From positions 124,001-188,000 of the forward strand of contig NZ_LQRT01000060.1 in NCBI RefSeq assembly GCF_001632745.1: a DNA stretch of 64,000 bases, read 5' to 3'. Source of the stretch: Aquimarina aggregata. Lineage in GTDB: Bacteria > Bacteroidota > Bacteroidia > Flavobacteriales > Flavobacteriaceae. The translations under genes were made by a program, and so were the position numbers. The notes under the pieces were generated by a model. That model was not told the origin of the DNA. It made no database searches and saw only the letters and a list, made by a program, of their open reading frames with translations. Numbering within the stretch: position 1 is the stretch's first letter; each line of letters begins with the position of its first letter. Positions 1 to 8,183 of this stretch are shown here, in pieces.

Positions 1-2296
1 GACCATTGGAGTGGTTTTGTATATTGAATATTCCATTTAGTGTGATGTTTGTTTCATTTATAAAACTAGGAACGTCTGCCATTTGAAAACCGGTTCCTGG
101 AGAACCAACAAAAACTTTGGGCTTATTAGAATGATCTATATCTACTGCCATAGCAAATTGATAAGCCATTCCTTTGTTTTGCTTTTTCCATGTTTGGCCT
201 CCGTTATTTGAAAATAAGATACCATTAGAATTATTTTTATATCCTCCTGAATGTATTGCGCTAGATGAGGTAGCGTAAATGGTATTAGAGTTTTGCGGAG
301 CTATAGCCACTTTTCTCATATAGTCATCTGTTATTAACTTGGTCCAATTATTTCCTTGGTCTATACTTTTGTAAAGTCCTTTATTTTGCCCAGTAGCTGT
401 TACAAAAATCCAATTTTTATGATTGGGATCTGTTTTAATATCATAAACTCCTGTATATTGATTGAAATTCCAGATGTCAATATTGGGTTTTCCTTTCATT
501 TCAGAATGACTAATATCTTTCCATGATTTACCTGAGTCATTCGATCGTTTCATGCCAGCTTCACCTCCGGCATATACTATGTTTCCATTAAATTGATCAA
601 CAGCTGTAAATCTACACCCATTACAATCGTATACCTTTGACCAATTTGCACCATCATCAATACTTTTGTAAACATCACCTTCTGCGGTAACATATAAAGT
701 TCTCGTATTTTTTGGACTTTTTTTGTTTAATGACAATCCAGATAATCTTTTATTGGGTAGCCCTTTATTTGACTCTATCCAACTGTTTTTTTCTCCTCTA
801 TTATTACTTTTTAATAGGTATGTTGGCGTTTCCGATTTCTGACCACTAGTTAATATTGTCCAAACAACGTTAGAACGTTGAGGATCTGAAATAACAGAAA
901 AACTATTACCTCCTTTTCCGCCTCTCCATCCATATTTTCCATTATTACAGCTTTCCCAAGTCTTACCACGATCTAAACTTCGCCAAACACCAATATCATA
1001 CCAAGATGTATATATGATATTCTTGTCAACTTCATTAATATCGATATCGACCATATTTACATTATCTACACCTGTACTTTGCCAATGATCTTTTGTTACT
1101 TCTTTAGCATGGAGAACTTTGAACAGTTTACCGCTGTCTTTTGATCCTAATACCCATTGAGAGTTTGCCCAGTATAAATTATCGGGGTTCGAAAGATCTT
1201 CCCCAATTGTTCTTGAATACCCATCTTTAACAGTTGCATAAGTTCCTTGAATTTCTCCATGAAAAGTACTTCCCCATTGATTAACATTACTTGTTTTACT
1301 AAATGTATTTCCGGCATCAAGTGATGTATAAACACCTGATTGATCATTCCATTCTGCCAATGTTCGAGATGCGATTAGTGTGATTTTTTCGGTATTATTA
1401 GCATTAATAAAAATTTGACCTGACTTGTTTTGAAGTTTGGACCAAGTATTACCTCCATTAGTACTCTTAAAAAGCCTACCATCTCTACCATCAAACCAAT
1501 GTTTATTATTACAATTTCCTTTGGCGGTTGATATATATAAAATATTTGGTTTTTTAGGGTTTAGAGCAATATCGATTATATCGGGAAATCCGTCAAAATT
1601 AGTATTCTTTGTAATATTACTCCAATTTTTTCCTCCATTAGTACTTTTGTACAAATCGGCCTCTGAACAGGCAAAACGACTACTTCCAACGAGGGCATAT
1701 AATTCGTTCGCATTTTTTGGGTTAACAACCAATTTAATAATTCTAGTAGTAGGTAAGTTAATACTTACTTTTGACCATGAGTTTCCAGTATTTGTAGTTT
1801 TATATATTTGAGCATTTTTAGAATTCCAAGCTTTATGCCATGCAGCATAACCAATCCAAGGTTTATCTGTAGCAAATTCTATATCACTTACATAACCTGT
1901 ATTGAGTACATTTTTCCAAGAATCTCCTCCGTTTTCTGTTTTGTATATCCCACCAGAGCCTAAGAACATAATATTTCCATTTTTTCGATGAAAGCCCATT
2001 CCACCAATATGGGTGTCTTTTAAACCACGACTAGCACCAATGGGATCCCAAGTTTGTCCTCCATTTTTACTTCTATATGCCCCACTTAGATCACTGCCAA
2101 CAAGGACAATTCCGTTTTTGCTAGCCCCTACGCAACCAAACCATCCGCCTCCACCAGGGTTAGTGCGTTGCCAATCATGTTGTTGTGTTTGCGAAAAAAG
2201 GGCAATACTTGCGCATAAAAAAGTAGCTAATAGGCAAAAGCTTTTAGAAGGTATAAAGGCCTTGTTTAAGACAGGTATAAATCTTAATGATTTCAT
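1..2296 (-). CDS. Secreted Asp-box (BNR/sortilin-like) beta-propeller protein, 3' end outside window
   Basis: The minus-strand frame is open from an ATG at 2296 to the window edge, about 765 codons, so the C-terminus is missing. Translation begins with a hydrophobic signal peptide ending near LFSQ and then shows at least ten Asp-box motifs of the form S-x-[ND]-x-G-x-x-W (for example SKNGGQTW, TENGGDSW, STNGGKNW, SLDRGKTW, SIDQGNNW). Asp boxes mark the blade turns of sialidase-, sortilin- and xyloglucanase-type propellers, so this is a secreted or surface multi-bladed propeller, either a glycan hydrolase (GH74-like) or a binding protein. A type IX sorting domain would be expected in the missing end. 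Catalytic identity cannot be settled from this part. The small secreted-protein gene upstream is in the same direction. Confidence 0.8.
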   Translation of the reverse strand, partial: MKSLRFIPVLNKAFIPSKSFCLLATFLCASIALFSQTQQHDWQRTNPGGGGWFGCVGASKNGIVLVGSDLSGAYRSKNGGQTWDPIGASRGLKDTHIGGMGFHRKNGNIMFLGSGGIYKTENGGDSWKNVLNTGYVSDIEFATDKPWIGYAAWHKAWNSKNAQIYKTTNTGNSWSKVSINLPTTRIIKLVVNPKNANELYALVGSSRFACSEADLYKSTNGGKNWSNITKNTNFDGFPDIIDIALNPKKPNILYISTAKGNCNNKHWFDGRDGRLFKSTNGGNTWSKLQNKSGQIFINANNTEKITLIASRTLAEWNDQSGVYTSLDAGNTFSKTSNVNQWGSTFHGEIQGTYATVKDGYSRTIGEDLSNPDNLYWANSQWVLGSKDSGKLFKVLHAKEVTKDHWQSTGVDNVNMVDIDINEVDKNIIYTSWYDIGVWRSLDRGKTWESCNNGKYGWRGGKGGNSFSVISDPQRSNVVWTILTSGQKSETPTYLLKSNNRGEKNSWIESNKGLPNKRLSGLSLNKKSPKNTRTLYVTAEGDVYKSIDDGANWSKVYDCNGCRFTAVDQFNGNIVYAGGEAGMKRSNDSGKSWKDISHSEMKGKPNIDIWNFNQYTGVYDIKTDPNHKNWIFVTATGQNKGLYKSIDQGNNWTKLITDDYMRKVAIAPQNSNTIYATSSSAIHSGGYKNNSNGILFSNNGGQTWKKQNKGMAYQFAMAVDIDHSNKPKVFVGSPGTGFQMADVPSFINETNITLNGIFNIQNHSNG

Positions 2297-2357
2297 ATTT
2301 AAATTTATTTGATATCGTTTGTAATGAATAAGATGATAATGAATACTATTTAGTAAT

Positions 2358-2600
2358 CTAATTGTTGTTTAACAGTGGGTTGATGCTTAAGTTTTTCTTT
2401 AATAAAAGTGATGATACTCCTGTAGTTAGATTAGCAACTGAAATTTCTTGACTTGGACATTTCATATTCTCTTTTATGGTTTTATTTCCTAAAAGATCAC
2501 ATGTTTTTAATTCACTTTCTTTACTAATATTAGTTTGAGAGTTTGTCTTTGAGAATGAAATAAACATCATTGCAAAAACAAAAAACTGAATTGTTTTCAT
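2358..2600 (-). CDS. Small secreted hypothetical protein
   Basis: An 80-residue frame with a clear N-terminal signal peptide (basic start, hydrophobic run, cleavage near TNSQ). The mature part of about 58 residues has two cysteines (in TCDLLG and KCPSQE) and no domain I recognise. It lies about 60 bases upstream of, and in the same direction as, the Asp-box propeller gene, so the two are probably co-transcribed. It could be a secreted accessory peptide of that protein. The mature sequence is low in complexity and the gene could be lineage-specific. Function unknown. Confidence 0.55.
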   Translation of the reverse strand: MKTIQFFVFAMMFISFSKTNSQTNISKESELKTCDLLGNKTIKENMKCPSQEISVANLTTGVSSLLLKKNLSINPLLNNN

Positions 2601-3058
2601 GAGTAAGATTTGGATTAAGAGTTTGGCTTTGTATTACATAACTTAAAGTTGTGAAAACTTTAAATCGAATATGCTAAGGTGTTAAAATAGTGGTGAAAAT
2701 ATGATGTTGTCTATGTAGACATTAAGAGTACATTTTTTTAGAATAAGTATACTTTTAGAATACTTAGTACTTATACCGTTAGATGGTAAAAGAAAAACAC
2801 CTGGTTTTTTAATTTTCATTTTTACCACTATACGGGGCGATCGTTGTTTTTGACTTTATAATGATCCTAACTATACTTCAGTTGTTTTAATAATTATAAA
2901 AGTATTTAATAAAATTGATAGTGTTGCAAGTATGTTAAAAAATCAAAAAATGCGTAGCTTTTTTTGAAAACAACTAAGATATACGTGTATACACTTAGGA
3001 TATGATTACAAAGTATCATTTTCTTTATGACTAATTATTAACAACAAATTTTTTTATC
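2601..3058. other. Intergenic region between divergent propeller and TOMM loci
   Basis: About 460 AT-rich bases with no credible frame. It must hold the divergent promoters for the small secreted protein (minus) and the RiPP precursor (plus). A near match to the Bacteroidota -7 box (tagctttt, about 2955) lies roughly 100 bases before the precursor, but no properly spaced -33 TTG was found, so I do not call a promoter. Confidence 0.5.
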
Positions 3059-3325
3059 ATGAAAAATGTAAATTTTCAAACAGGAGCTATCGTAGCTAAA
3101 ACAGTTAGTCATTATTCTTCTCCAGAAGCAGTGGCTACTATTGCAAACTTTGACGCAACAATGACAGCAGGAGCTTGTAGTTCTTGTTCTAGTGGTGTAG
3201 CTGAGGCTAAAACTATTAGTCATTACTCCTCTCCACAAGCTGTAGCAACAGTTTCTGAGTTTGACGAATCATTAACTGCAGGAGCATGTACATGTTGTTC
3301 TTCTAGTTGTGGTATCGTTGAGTAA
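3059..3325 (+). CDS. TOMM (azol(in)e-type RiPP) precursor with two tandem leader-core units
   Basis: An 88-residue peptide just upstream of YcaO-type heterocyclisation genes. Residues 14-40 and 51-77 are a tandem duplication (19 of 27 identical, for example KTVSHYSSPEAVAT against KTISHYSSPQAVAT). Each copy ends in TAGAC and runs into a Cys/Ser-rich core: Cys40 and Cys43 in the first, Cys77, 79, 80 and 84 in the second. Cys and Ser are the residues that YcaO cyclodehydratases turn into thiazol(in)es and oxazol(in)es, so position and composition both point to the substrate. The layout is helical leader, core, second leader-like segment, second core. The TAGA/C junction is a likely boundary between leader and modified core. 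The start is the only ATG in frame. A metallothionein-like reading is less likely because of the neighbours. Confidence 0.88.
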   Translation: MKNVNFQTGAIVAKTVSHYSSPEAVATIANFDATMTAGACSSCSSGVAEAKTISHYSSPQAVATVSEFDESLTAGACTCCSSSCGIVE

Positions 3326-3343
3326 TCTTAATTAGCACATAAT

Positions 3344-3371
3344 CATACCGATAGTTTTAACTATTGGTATG
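3344..3371 (+). terminator. Intergenic hairpin between precursor and biosynthetic genes
   Basis: A 13-bp stem with a single G-T wobble and a two-base loop, starting 19 bases after the precursor stop. No long T-run follows, so it looks more like an attenuator or an mRNA-stabilising 3' stem than a full terminator. Such a structure would let the precursor be made in excess over the enzymes encoded downstream. Confidence 0.6.
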
Positions 3372-3522
3372 GTTTGCTAACCATAAGACGATCATTTTAA
3401 AATAGCTTTAACTGATTACTCCTTTGATTTTTACTGAATACTAGAAAACTATATTTAATAAATAAAGCATATAAGGTTTGTAATCCAAAAAACGAGACCA
3501 TTTGTTTAGTCTCACAAGATAT

Positions 3523-4437
3523 ATGGAAGAACAAAATCTAATTTTACATCCAGATGTTCACTGGGTAAAAGTTGATGAAAAACGAATCCAACTTCGTCAA
3601 CCTGATGGAGAGCATATCACATTTGATGAACATGCCAATGATATATTAAATGCGCTTAAGGTTTTAAGAACACCATCAATAAATGATATTAAGGTTGATG
3701 AGAGTATTTCTGAACAAATCAAAGAGATATTACATACAAGAGGTTTGTTGATACATAAAGATAATGCTTCTAGTTTTCAAATTCAGAGGTTAATTGATCA
3801 ACATGGTGTGTCTGGAGGTAAAGTGGCTACTGGTAAGAATCCTATTTCAGTAACTATTATGGGAGAAGGTAAGCTTGCAAGTGTCTCAAAAACTTCATTA
3901 TTACAAGCAGGAATTAAGATAATAGATGATCAAGATAAATTTTCAATTTCGGAAGATAAGCTCCCTTTAATGATTGTGATCTGCGATCAAGAAGATCACG
4001 ATTTTTTACAAAAGATGAATGCAAAAGCGATTCAAAATAAGCAACCTATATTATTTTTTAGATGGTTTCATCGTAGTTTTAAATTAGGACCATTTGTAGT
4101 TCCTGGAGAAACAGCTTGTTTGAATTGTGCGCATCAAAGAGAATTGGCTTCTAGCCTATTTCCTAATGAGTTACTTGCGTATAGATCATCAGGACGTGAT
4201 GACTTACCCGTTTATAACGGTGGTCCAGTTCTAGATCAAATGGCGGGAGCTTTACTTACAAGACAGGTTCTTACCATACTTAGTGGAAACTATGATTTAT
4301 CTGAACCGTCAACAATGATTACTGTTGACCCTGTTTTACTAAACATCAAACATTCTCCAATTTTACGAATTCCTCGTTGTCGAGTATGCAGTAACTATGA
4401 AAACGAGCCATTGAGAGCTATTCGCGATCAATTATAA
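3523..4437 (+). CDS. TOMM cyclodehydratase partner (C protein): RRE plus E1/ThiF-like domain
   Basis: Ocin-ThiF/TOMM cyclodehydratase C component of 304 residues. It binds the leader and presents the core to YcaO. The first 90 or so residues look like a PqqD-type winged-helix RiPP recognition element. The rest resembles the degenerate E1-like fold (SVTIMGEGKLAS, then GPFVVPGETACLNC). Two CxxC pairs (CLNC near residue 198, CRVC near residue 286) match the zinc tetrathiolate of this family. The frame can be extended to a TTG at 3502, but ATG at 3523 is preferred because the RRE-like sequence starts directly after it. It lies about 50 bases before the YcaO gene in an apparent operon. C and D are separate genes here, unlike fused C-D proteins. 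Confidence 0.87.
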   Translation: MEEQNLILHPDVHWVKVDEKRIQLRQPDGEHITFDEHANDILNALKVLRTPSINDIKVDESISEQIKEILHTRGLLIHKDNASSFQIQRLIDQHGVSGGKVATGKNPISVTIMGEGKLASVSKTSLLQAGIKIIDDQDKFSISEDKLPLMIVICDQEDHDFLQKMNAKAIQNKQPILFFRWFHRSFKLGPFVVPGETACLNCAHQRELASSLFPNELLAYRSSGRDDLPVYNGGPVLDQMAGALLTRQVLTILSGNYDLSEPSTMITVDPVLLNIKHSPILRIPRCRVCSNYENEPLRAIRDQL

Positions 4438-4486
4438 TAGATAGGATAATTTATTATAGACAATTAGATTAATTACAAAAAGAAAA

Positions 4487-5806
4487 ATGATGGATCCTAA
4501 ATTATTTAAATTGCTAGATCGCGTACTAGATTTAGAATATGGTATTATTCGCTATATAAAAGAAATTCCGTTAATGCCAGATGAGCCTGATATATTTATT
4601 GCTATCACAGAATTTCAAGACCCCTTTATAGTTTCACAAGAAGGAGAAAGTAGAAAACGTTTTCAGATGGGAAAACAATCTGCTGGTGCGGCTCTGGATA
4701 GAGTATCGGCTATTTGGTCTGCAATAGGAGAAGGGATAGAACGATATGCCGGAGCAATTTATGATCCTCAACTTATTACTTGGGCAGCGTCTAATGAATT
4801 AGACAATGATAGTTTTGTTGACCCGAACGATTTTATTCTTTTTAGTAGAGATCAATACAATGACCCTAATTTTAAATATGAAAAACATGATCCTAAAATA
4901 CCTATTGGTTGGACCATAGGAAAACGATTAAGGGATCAAAAAAATATATACTTCCCTGCGTCATTAGCATATTTTGCATATGATAATAAACATAAAAGCG
5001 AATTTTTGACCGATTCCTATAGTACAGGTTTAGCTTGTGGTCCTACAGAAGAATGGGCTGTTTGTTCAGGTCTATATGAAGTGATAGAACGAGATGCTTA
5101 TGCATTGCACTGGGCAGCGCGTCAACCTGCAAAAAAGATAGATCTTGATCAAGCCATAGCTTGCGCATCACCTGATTTGCAAAAACTACTACAACATGAA
5201 GGAGTAGATTTATTCCTTGGTGATATCACGACAGAATTAGGTGTGCCTACTATTTTGGTCATTGCAAAACACCCCGATAAACCAGGGATTGCATTGGGAG
5301 CTTCAACTAATTTATGTGCTAAAACTGCTTTACGCAAAGCAGTCGTAGAGTGTTTTCATACATTTAACTGGTGTATAGAAATGCATAGATGGAATAAAAG
5401 AGTAGAGGAGCAAGATGTTAAAGCTTTTTCTGATCACGTATTATACTATTTACAAGAAGGTAGAGAACATCAAGCAGAATTTTTCTGGAGCTCTACTGAG
5501 CGATCCACTTTATTAGATGGACTAGAATTTACACCTAGTACCACTCCTGATCATGTTCATGATCAAAAAACAATCGTTAATCTTTTAGACGATCTAGGAC
5601 ATCCTTCCTATGTAATCGATATTTCTCCAGAAGATGTAGCGAGTTTAGGATTACGCGTTACAAGAGCTGTCATTCCAAGTTTACAGCCTATGTGGTGCGG
5701 TTTTGGCAGAGTACCTCTTGATAGGAGACGTTTTAATCAATTTTTAGCATATAAAGAAAAAGATTTGAATACGCCCATAAATCAGGAAATTCACCCTTTT
5801 CCTTAA
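4487..5806 (+). CDS. YcaO-domain cyclodehydratase (TOMM D protein)
   Basis: A 439-residue YcaO enzyme that uses ATP to activate the peptide backbone so that Cys/Ser/Thr side chains form azolines. ATP/Mg-binding signatures are present: SAIGEGIERYAG near residues 78-89, EVIERDAYALHW near 197-208 and RKAVVECFH near 283-291. The C-terminus ends IHPFP, resembling the Pro-rich tail (PxPxP) typical of azoline-forming YcaOs. The length is normal for a stand-alone D protein. It is flanked by the C protein and a dehydrogenase, the standard azole-forming trio. Two adjacent ATGs make the start uncertain by one codon. Confidence 0.93.
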   Translation: MMDPKLFKLLDRVLDLEYGIIRYIKEIPLMPDEPDIFIAITEFQDPFIVSQEGESRKRFQMGKQSAGAALDRVSAIWSAIGEGIERYAGAIYDPQLITWAASNELDNDSFVDPNDFILFSRDQYNDPNFKYEKHDPKIPIGWTIGKRLRDQKNIYFPASLAYFAYDNKHKSEFLTDSYSTGLACGPTEEWAVCSGLYEVIERDAYALHWAARQPAKKIDLDQAIACASPDLQKLLQHEGVDLFLGDITTELGVPTILVIAKHPDKPGIALGASTNLCAKTALRKAVVECFHTFNWCIEMHRWNKRVEEQDVKAFSDHVLYYLQEGREHQAEFFWSSTERSTLLDGLEFTPSTTPDHVHDQKTIVNLLDDLGHPSYVIDISPEDVASLGLRVTRAVIPSLQPMWCGFGRVPLDRRRFNQFLAYKEKDLNTPINQEIHPFP

Positions 5807-5880
5807 TAAACTCAACTCTTATTACTAACCAAAATAGATAAGGCCAACTACTTTATCACTATTACTATAAATTTCATGCT

Positions 5881-6723
5881 ATGAATTCAAAGACTATCAG
5901 TTACTATTTAAAAAAAGAGGAAACATCTGCTGGGATGATTTATAAAGAAGAACAACAAAATATAGTAGAGGTTTTTCATGAGAATACAAAACAGTCTCAT
6001 ACTATGAGACCTATGTTAGATAGATCAATATTTAACCACCTTTATAATCCAGCACAAATATTTTCAGATTCTCGAAATAACAAAAACTACTTTTTAAAAC
6101 CGGAAATCACATTACCTGAAGCAAGGCCTGTTGACATGTCATTTGAAAATGTTTCTCTGAAACGAGAATCTTGTCGAGCTTTTAATTCTGCACCTTTATC
6201 AGATCAAGAACTTTCTGATCTATTATCAAGTTTGAGAGTGACCAGATATCATATACCAGATTTAAATAAAAAAGCACAACTTACTTTTAGAACGTATGCA
6301 TCTGCAGGAGGACTTTATCCAGTAGAAATATATGTACTAAGACCAGATCATACGCATACAGAATGGAAAGCATACCACTACGCACCAAAAACTCACAACC
6401 TTACAATGATTAACTCTTGTATAAAACAAGCCAAAGTTATACAATCATTACAAGATCATAAAGAATATAGTAAAGATTGTGGAGCGATCATTTTTTTAAC
6501 AGGAGTTCTAAAAAGAAGCTTAGATAAATATGGAGCTTTAGGATATCGCTTTAGTTTAATTGAAGCAGGAGGTATACTACAACAACTCGGATTAGCAAGT
6601 GCCGGAATGGGCTTAGGAACATTAGCTTGGGGAGGGTCATATGATAATGAGATTTGTGAGTTTCTAAAAATCGATGGGGTTGATGAAACCTTTTTAACCA
6701 GTTTTATTGTAGGACATAAATAA
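5881..6723 (+). CDS. SagB-type FMN-dependent azoline dehydrogenase (TOMM B protein)
   Basis: A 280-residue nitroreductase-fold protein of the SagB/ThcOx family, which oxidises azolines to aromatic azoles using FMN. Recognisable elements are the RESCRAF segment near residue 96 (family R-x-S-x-R-x-F phosphate-binding motif), YASAGGLYPVEIYVL near residues 138-152, and GAIIFLTG with the downstream GGILQQLGLASAGMGLGTLAWGG helix-loop. The gap to YcaO is about 74 bases on the same strand, consistent with one transcript. Its presence implies that thiazoles/oxazoles rather than only azolines are made. No fusion or truncation is visible. Confidence 0.88.
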   Translation: MNSKTISYYLKKEETSAGMIYKEEQQNIVEVFHENTKQSHTMRPMLDRSIFNHLYNPAQIFSDSRNNKNYFLKPEITLPEARPVDMSFENVSLKRESCRAFNSAPLSDQELSDLLSSLRVTRYHIPDLNKKAQLTFRTYASAGGLYPVEIYVLRPDHTHTEWKAYHYAPKTHNLTMINSCIKQAKVIQSLQDHKEYSKDCGAIIFLTGVLKRSLDKYGALGYRFSLIEAGGILQQLGLASAGMGLGTLAWGGSYDNEICEFLKIDGVDETFLTSFIVGHK

Positions 6724-6784
6724 AAATAGTAGAAACCTGTTTTTCTTTTATCAACTAATCAAAACACACAAAATTCTAGTACTA

Positions 6785-8158
6785 ATGAACACTATAATAG
6801 AAAAAAAACCAGACGAGTTATTTAAATCTCTATGCGTTCTTGCCGCTCAAAAATCTTGGGGAGAGGCTAGAGATGCTGCAGAACAATTGGCAAATCGAGG
6901 AGCACAAGGAGCTTGGTTAGATTTGGCATTTGACTTGGCAGATGGATTAAAAAGCCTATATCAAGTAACAGACGATTTGTTTTCATTAGGAGAACGGTCT
7001 TTATCAGATACTGAAATAAAAACAATAGAATATGCCAGAAAATGGGTGGGTACGCAATTAAATATATCTGCGCCAACATTGATCATTGAAATTTGTACTG
7101 AAGGTACGCCACTTCATGCCATTACTGGGATTAATGGTTTTGGATTTATTGCGGCCAGTGAAAATGCCTTACAAGATAAATCACTTTTGGTGCATGAAAT
7201 TACACATTGCTCTTTAATGTCAAGGTCTTTATTTTTGGATGAAGGATTGGCAACTTTATTACAACATCGTTTTAATGAGAATGAAGAATTTCTACAAAAA
7301 CAAAAATATTGGGATCGCCCTAGTCTTGCTGCACTTGTAGAGACTGATTGGAGTAATGATCCTTATTTTTCGAAAATTATTCCAACTAAGAGTGACTCTT
7401 CAGACTTGTCTGATCAGGATTTGAGAGTTCATGAATTAGCGGCTCATCTTATTGCCAAAATTATTAAAGAGAAATCATTGTCTTTTTTAGTAAATAACTG
7501 GTCTTCTCTTAAATCACAATTGCGAGAGGGCAGGAGTGCAGTCGTTATGAAAGAAATTTTCTCTGTAGATCTCTGGAAAATTGATACTGAGTTTTTTGTA
7601 ACCAAAGCTGCAATAATTAATCCACCCTCGGATAGGTCTTTAACAGATGTTTCTGTTCAGGTTCTAGCAGAAGAAGATAAAGAAACAGCTGCAATTTGGT
7701 TACCATTTGCAAGAGTACAAGCGTACAGGAATGACCAGGGACTGGTGGCCTTAATAAAACTACTCATTGTTTTGGGCAATAACCGAGAAGACCCTAATGC
7801 AGGTTCTGTTTATAGAAGTGAAGCTTTGGTAGCTATCGATTGGTCAAAATCTCGAAATATAGATCAAATGTCTATTGCAATTTTTAATGCATATATCTAT
7901 GTACTAAAATTGCGTAGTGCAGGTCATGCTATTGCTATGCGAACTAACGGCATTGAAGCACATAAGGCATTTCGTGAACTTTTGTCAAATTATCCAGAGA
8001 ATCCCAGTGTTATTATAGCTAGTGCCAGAACGCAAATACGATCAATACATGATTTTATGCCAATTAGTGACTGGCGCGAAAAATTAAAAAATTTACATTC
8101 TGATCCATTATTTTCTAGGGCAGTTGAAGAATTATTAGCCCACTCACGATTTTTATAA
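6785..8158 (+). CDS. HExxH metallopeptidase-like protein of the TOMM cluster, candidate leader peptidase
   Basis: A 457-residue protein I cannot place in a named family. Residues 137-141 are HEITH, followed by DEG at 152-154, the pattern of gluzincin-like zinc peptidases (HExxH plus a downstream Glu in an LDEGLA segment). The surrounding helix (LLVHEITHCSL) is typical of a catalytic helix. No signal peptide is seen, so it should act in the cytoplasm. The N-terminal 60 residues and C-terminal 150 residues are helical and unassigned. Its place between the dehydrogenase and the Rieske gene, with short gaps, suggests a pathway role. Leader removal is the obvious guess, but activity is not shown. 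Confidence 0.72.
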   Translation: MNTIIEKKPDELFKSLCVLAAQKSWGEARDAAEQLANRGAQGAWLDLAFDLADGLKSLYQVTDDLFSLGERSLSDTEIKTIEYARKWVGTQLNISAPTLIIEICTEGTPLHAITGINGFGFIAASENALQDKSLLVHEITHCSLMSRSLFLDEGLATLLQHRFNENEEFLQKQKYWDRPSLAALVETDWSNDPYFSKIIPTKSDSSDLSDQDLRVHELAAHLIAKIIKEKSLSFLVNNWSSLKSQLREGRSAVVMKEIFSVDLWKIDTEFFVTKAAIINPPSDRSLTDVSVQVLAEEDKETAAIWLPFARVQAYRNDQGLVALIKLLIVLGNNREDPNAGSVYRSEALVAIDWSKSRNIDQMSIAIFNAYIYVLKLRSAGHAIAMRTNGIEAHKAFRELLSNYPENPSVIIASARTQIRSIHDFMPISDWREKLKNLHSDPLFSRAVEELLAHSRFL

Positions 8159-8183
8159 TATCACCTCTTTAAAAAAAGAATTC

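Noticed and set aside
3059..3325. Metallothionein-like reading of the Cys-rich peptide
   Set aside because: The leader-core duplication and adjacent C protein, YcaO and dehydrogenase make a RiPP precursor far more likely.
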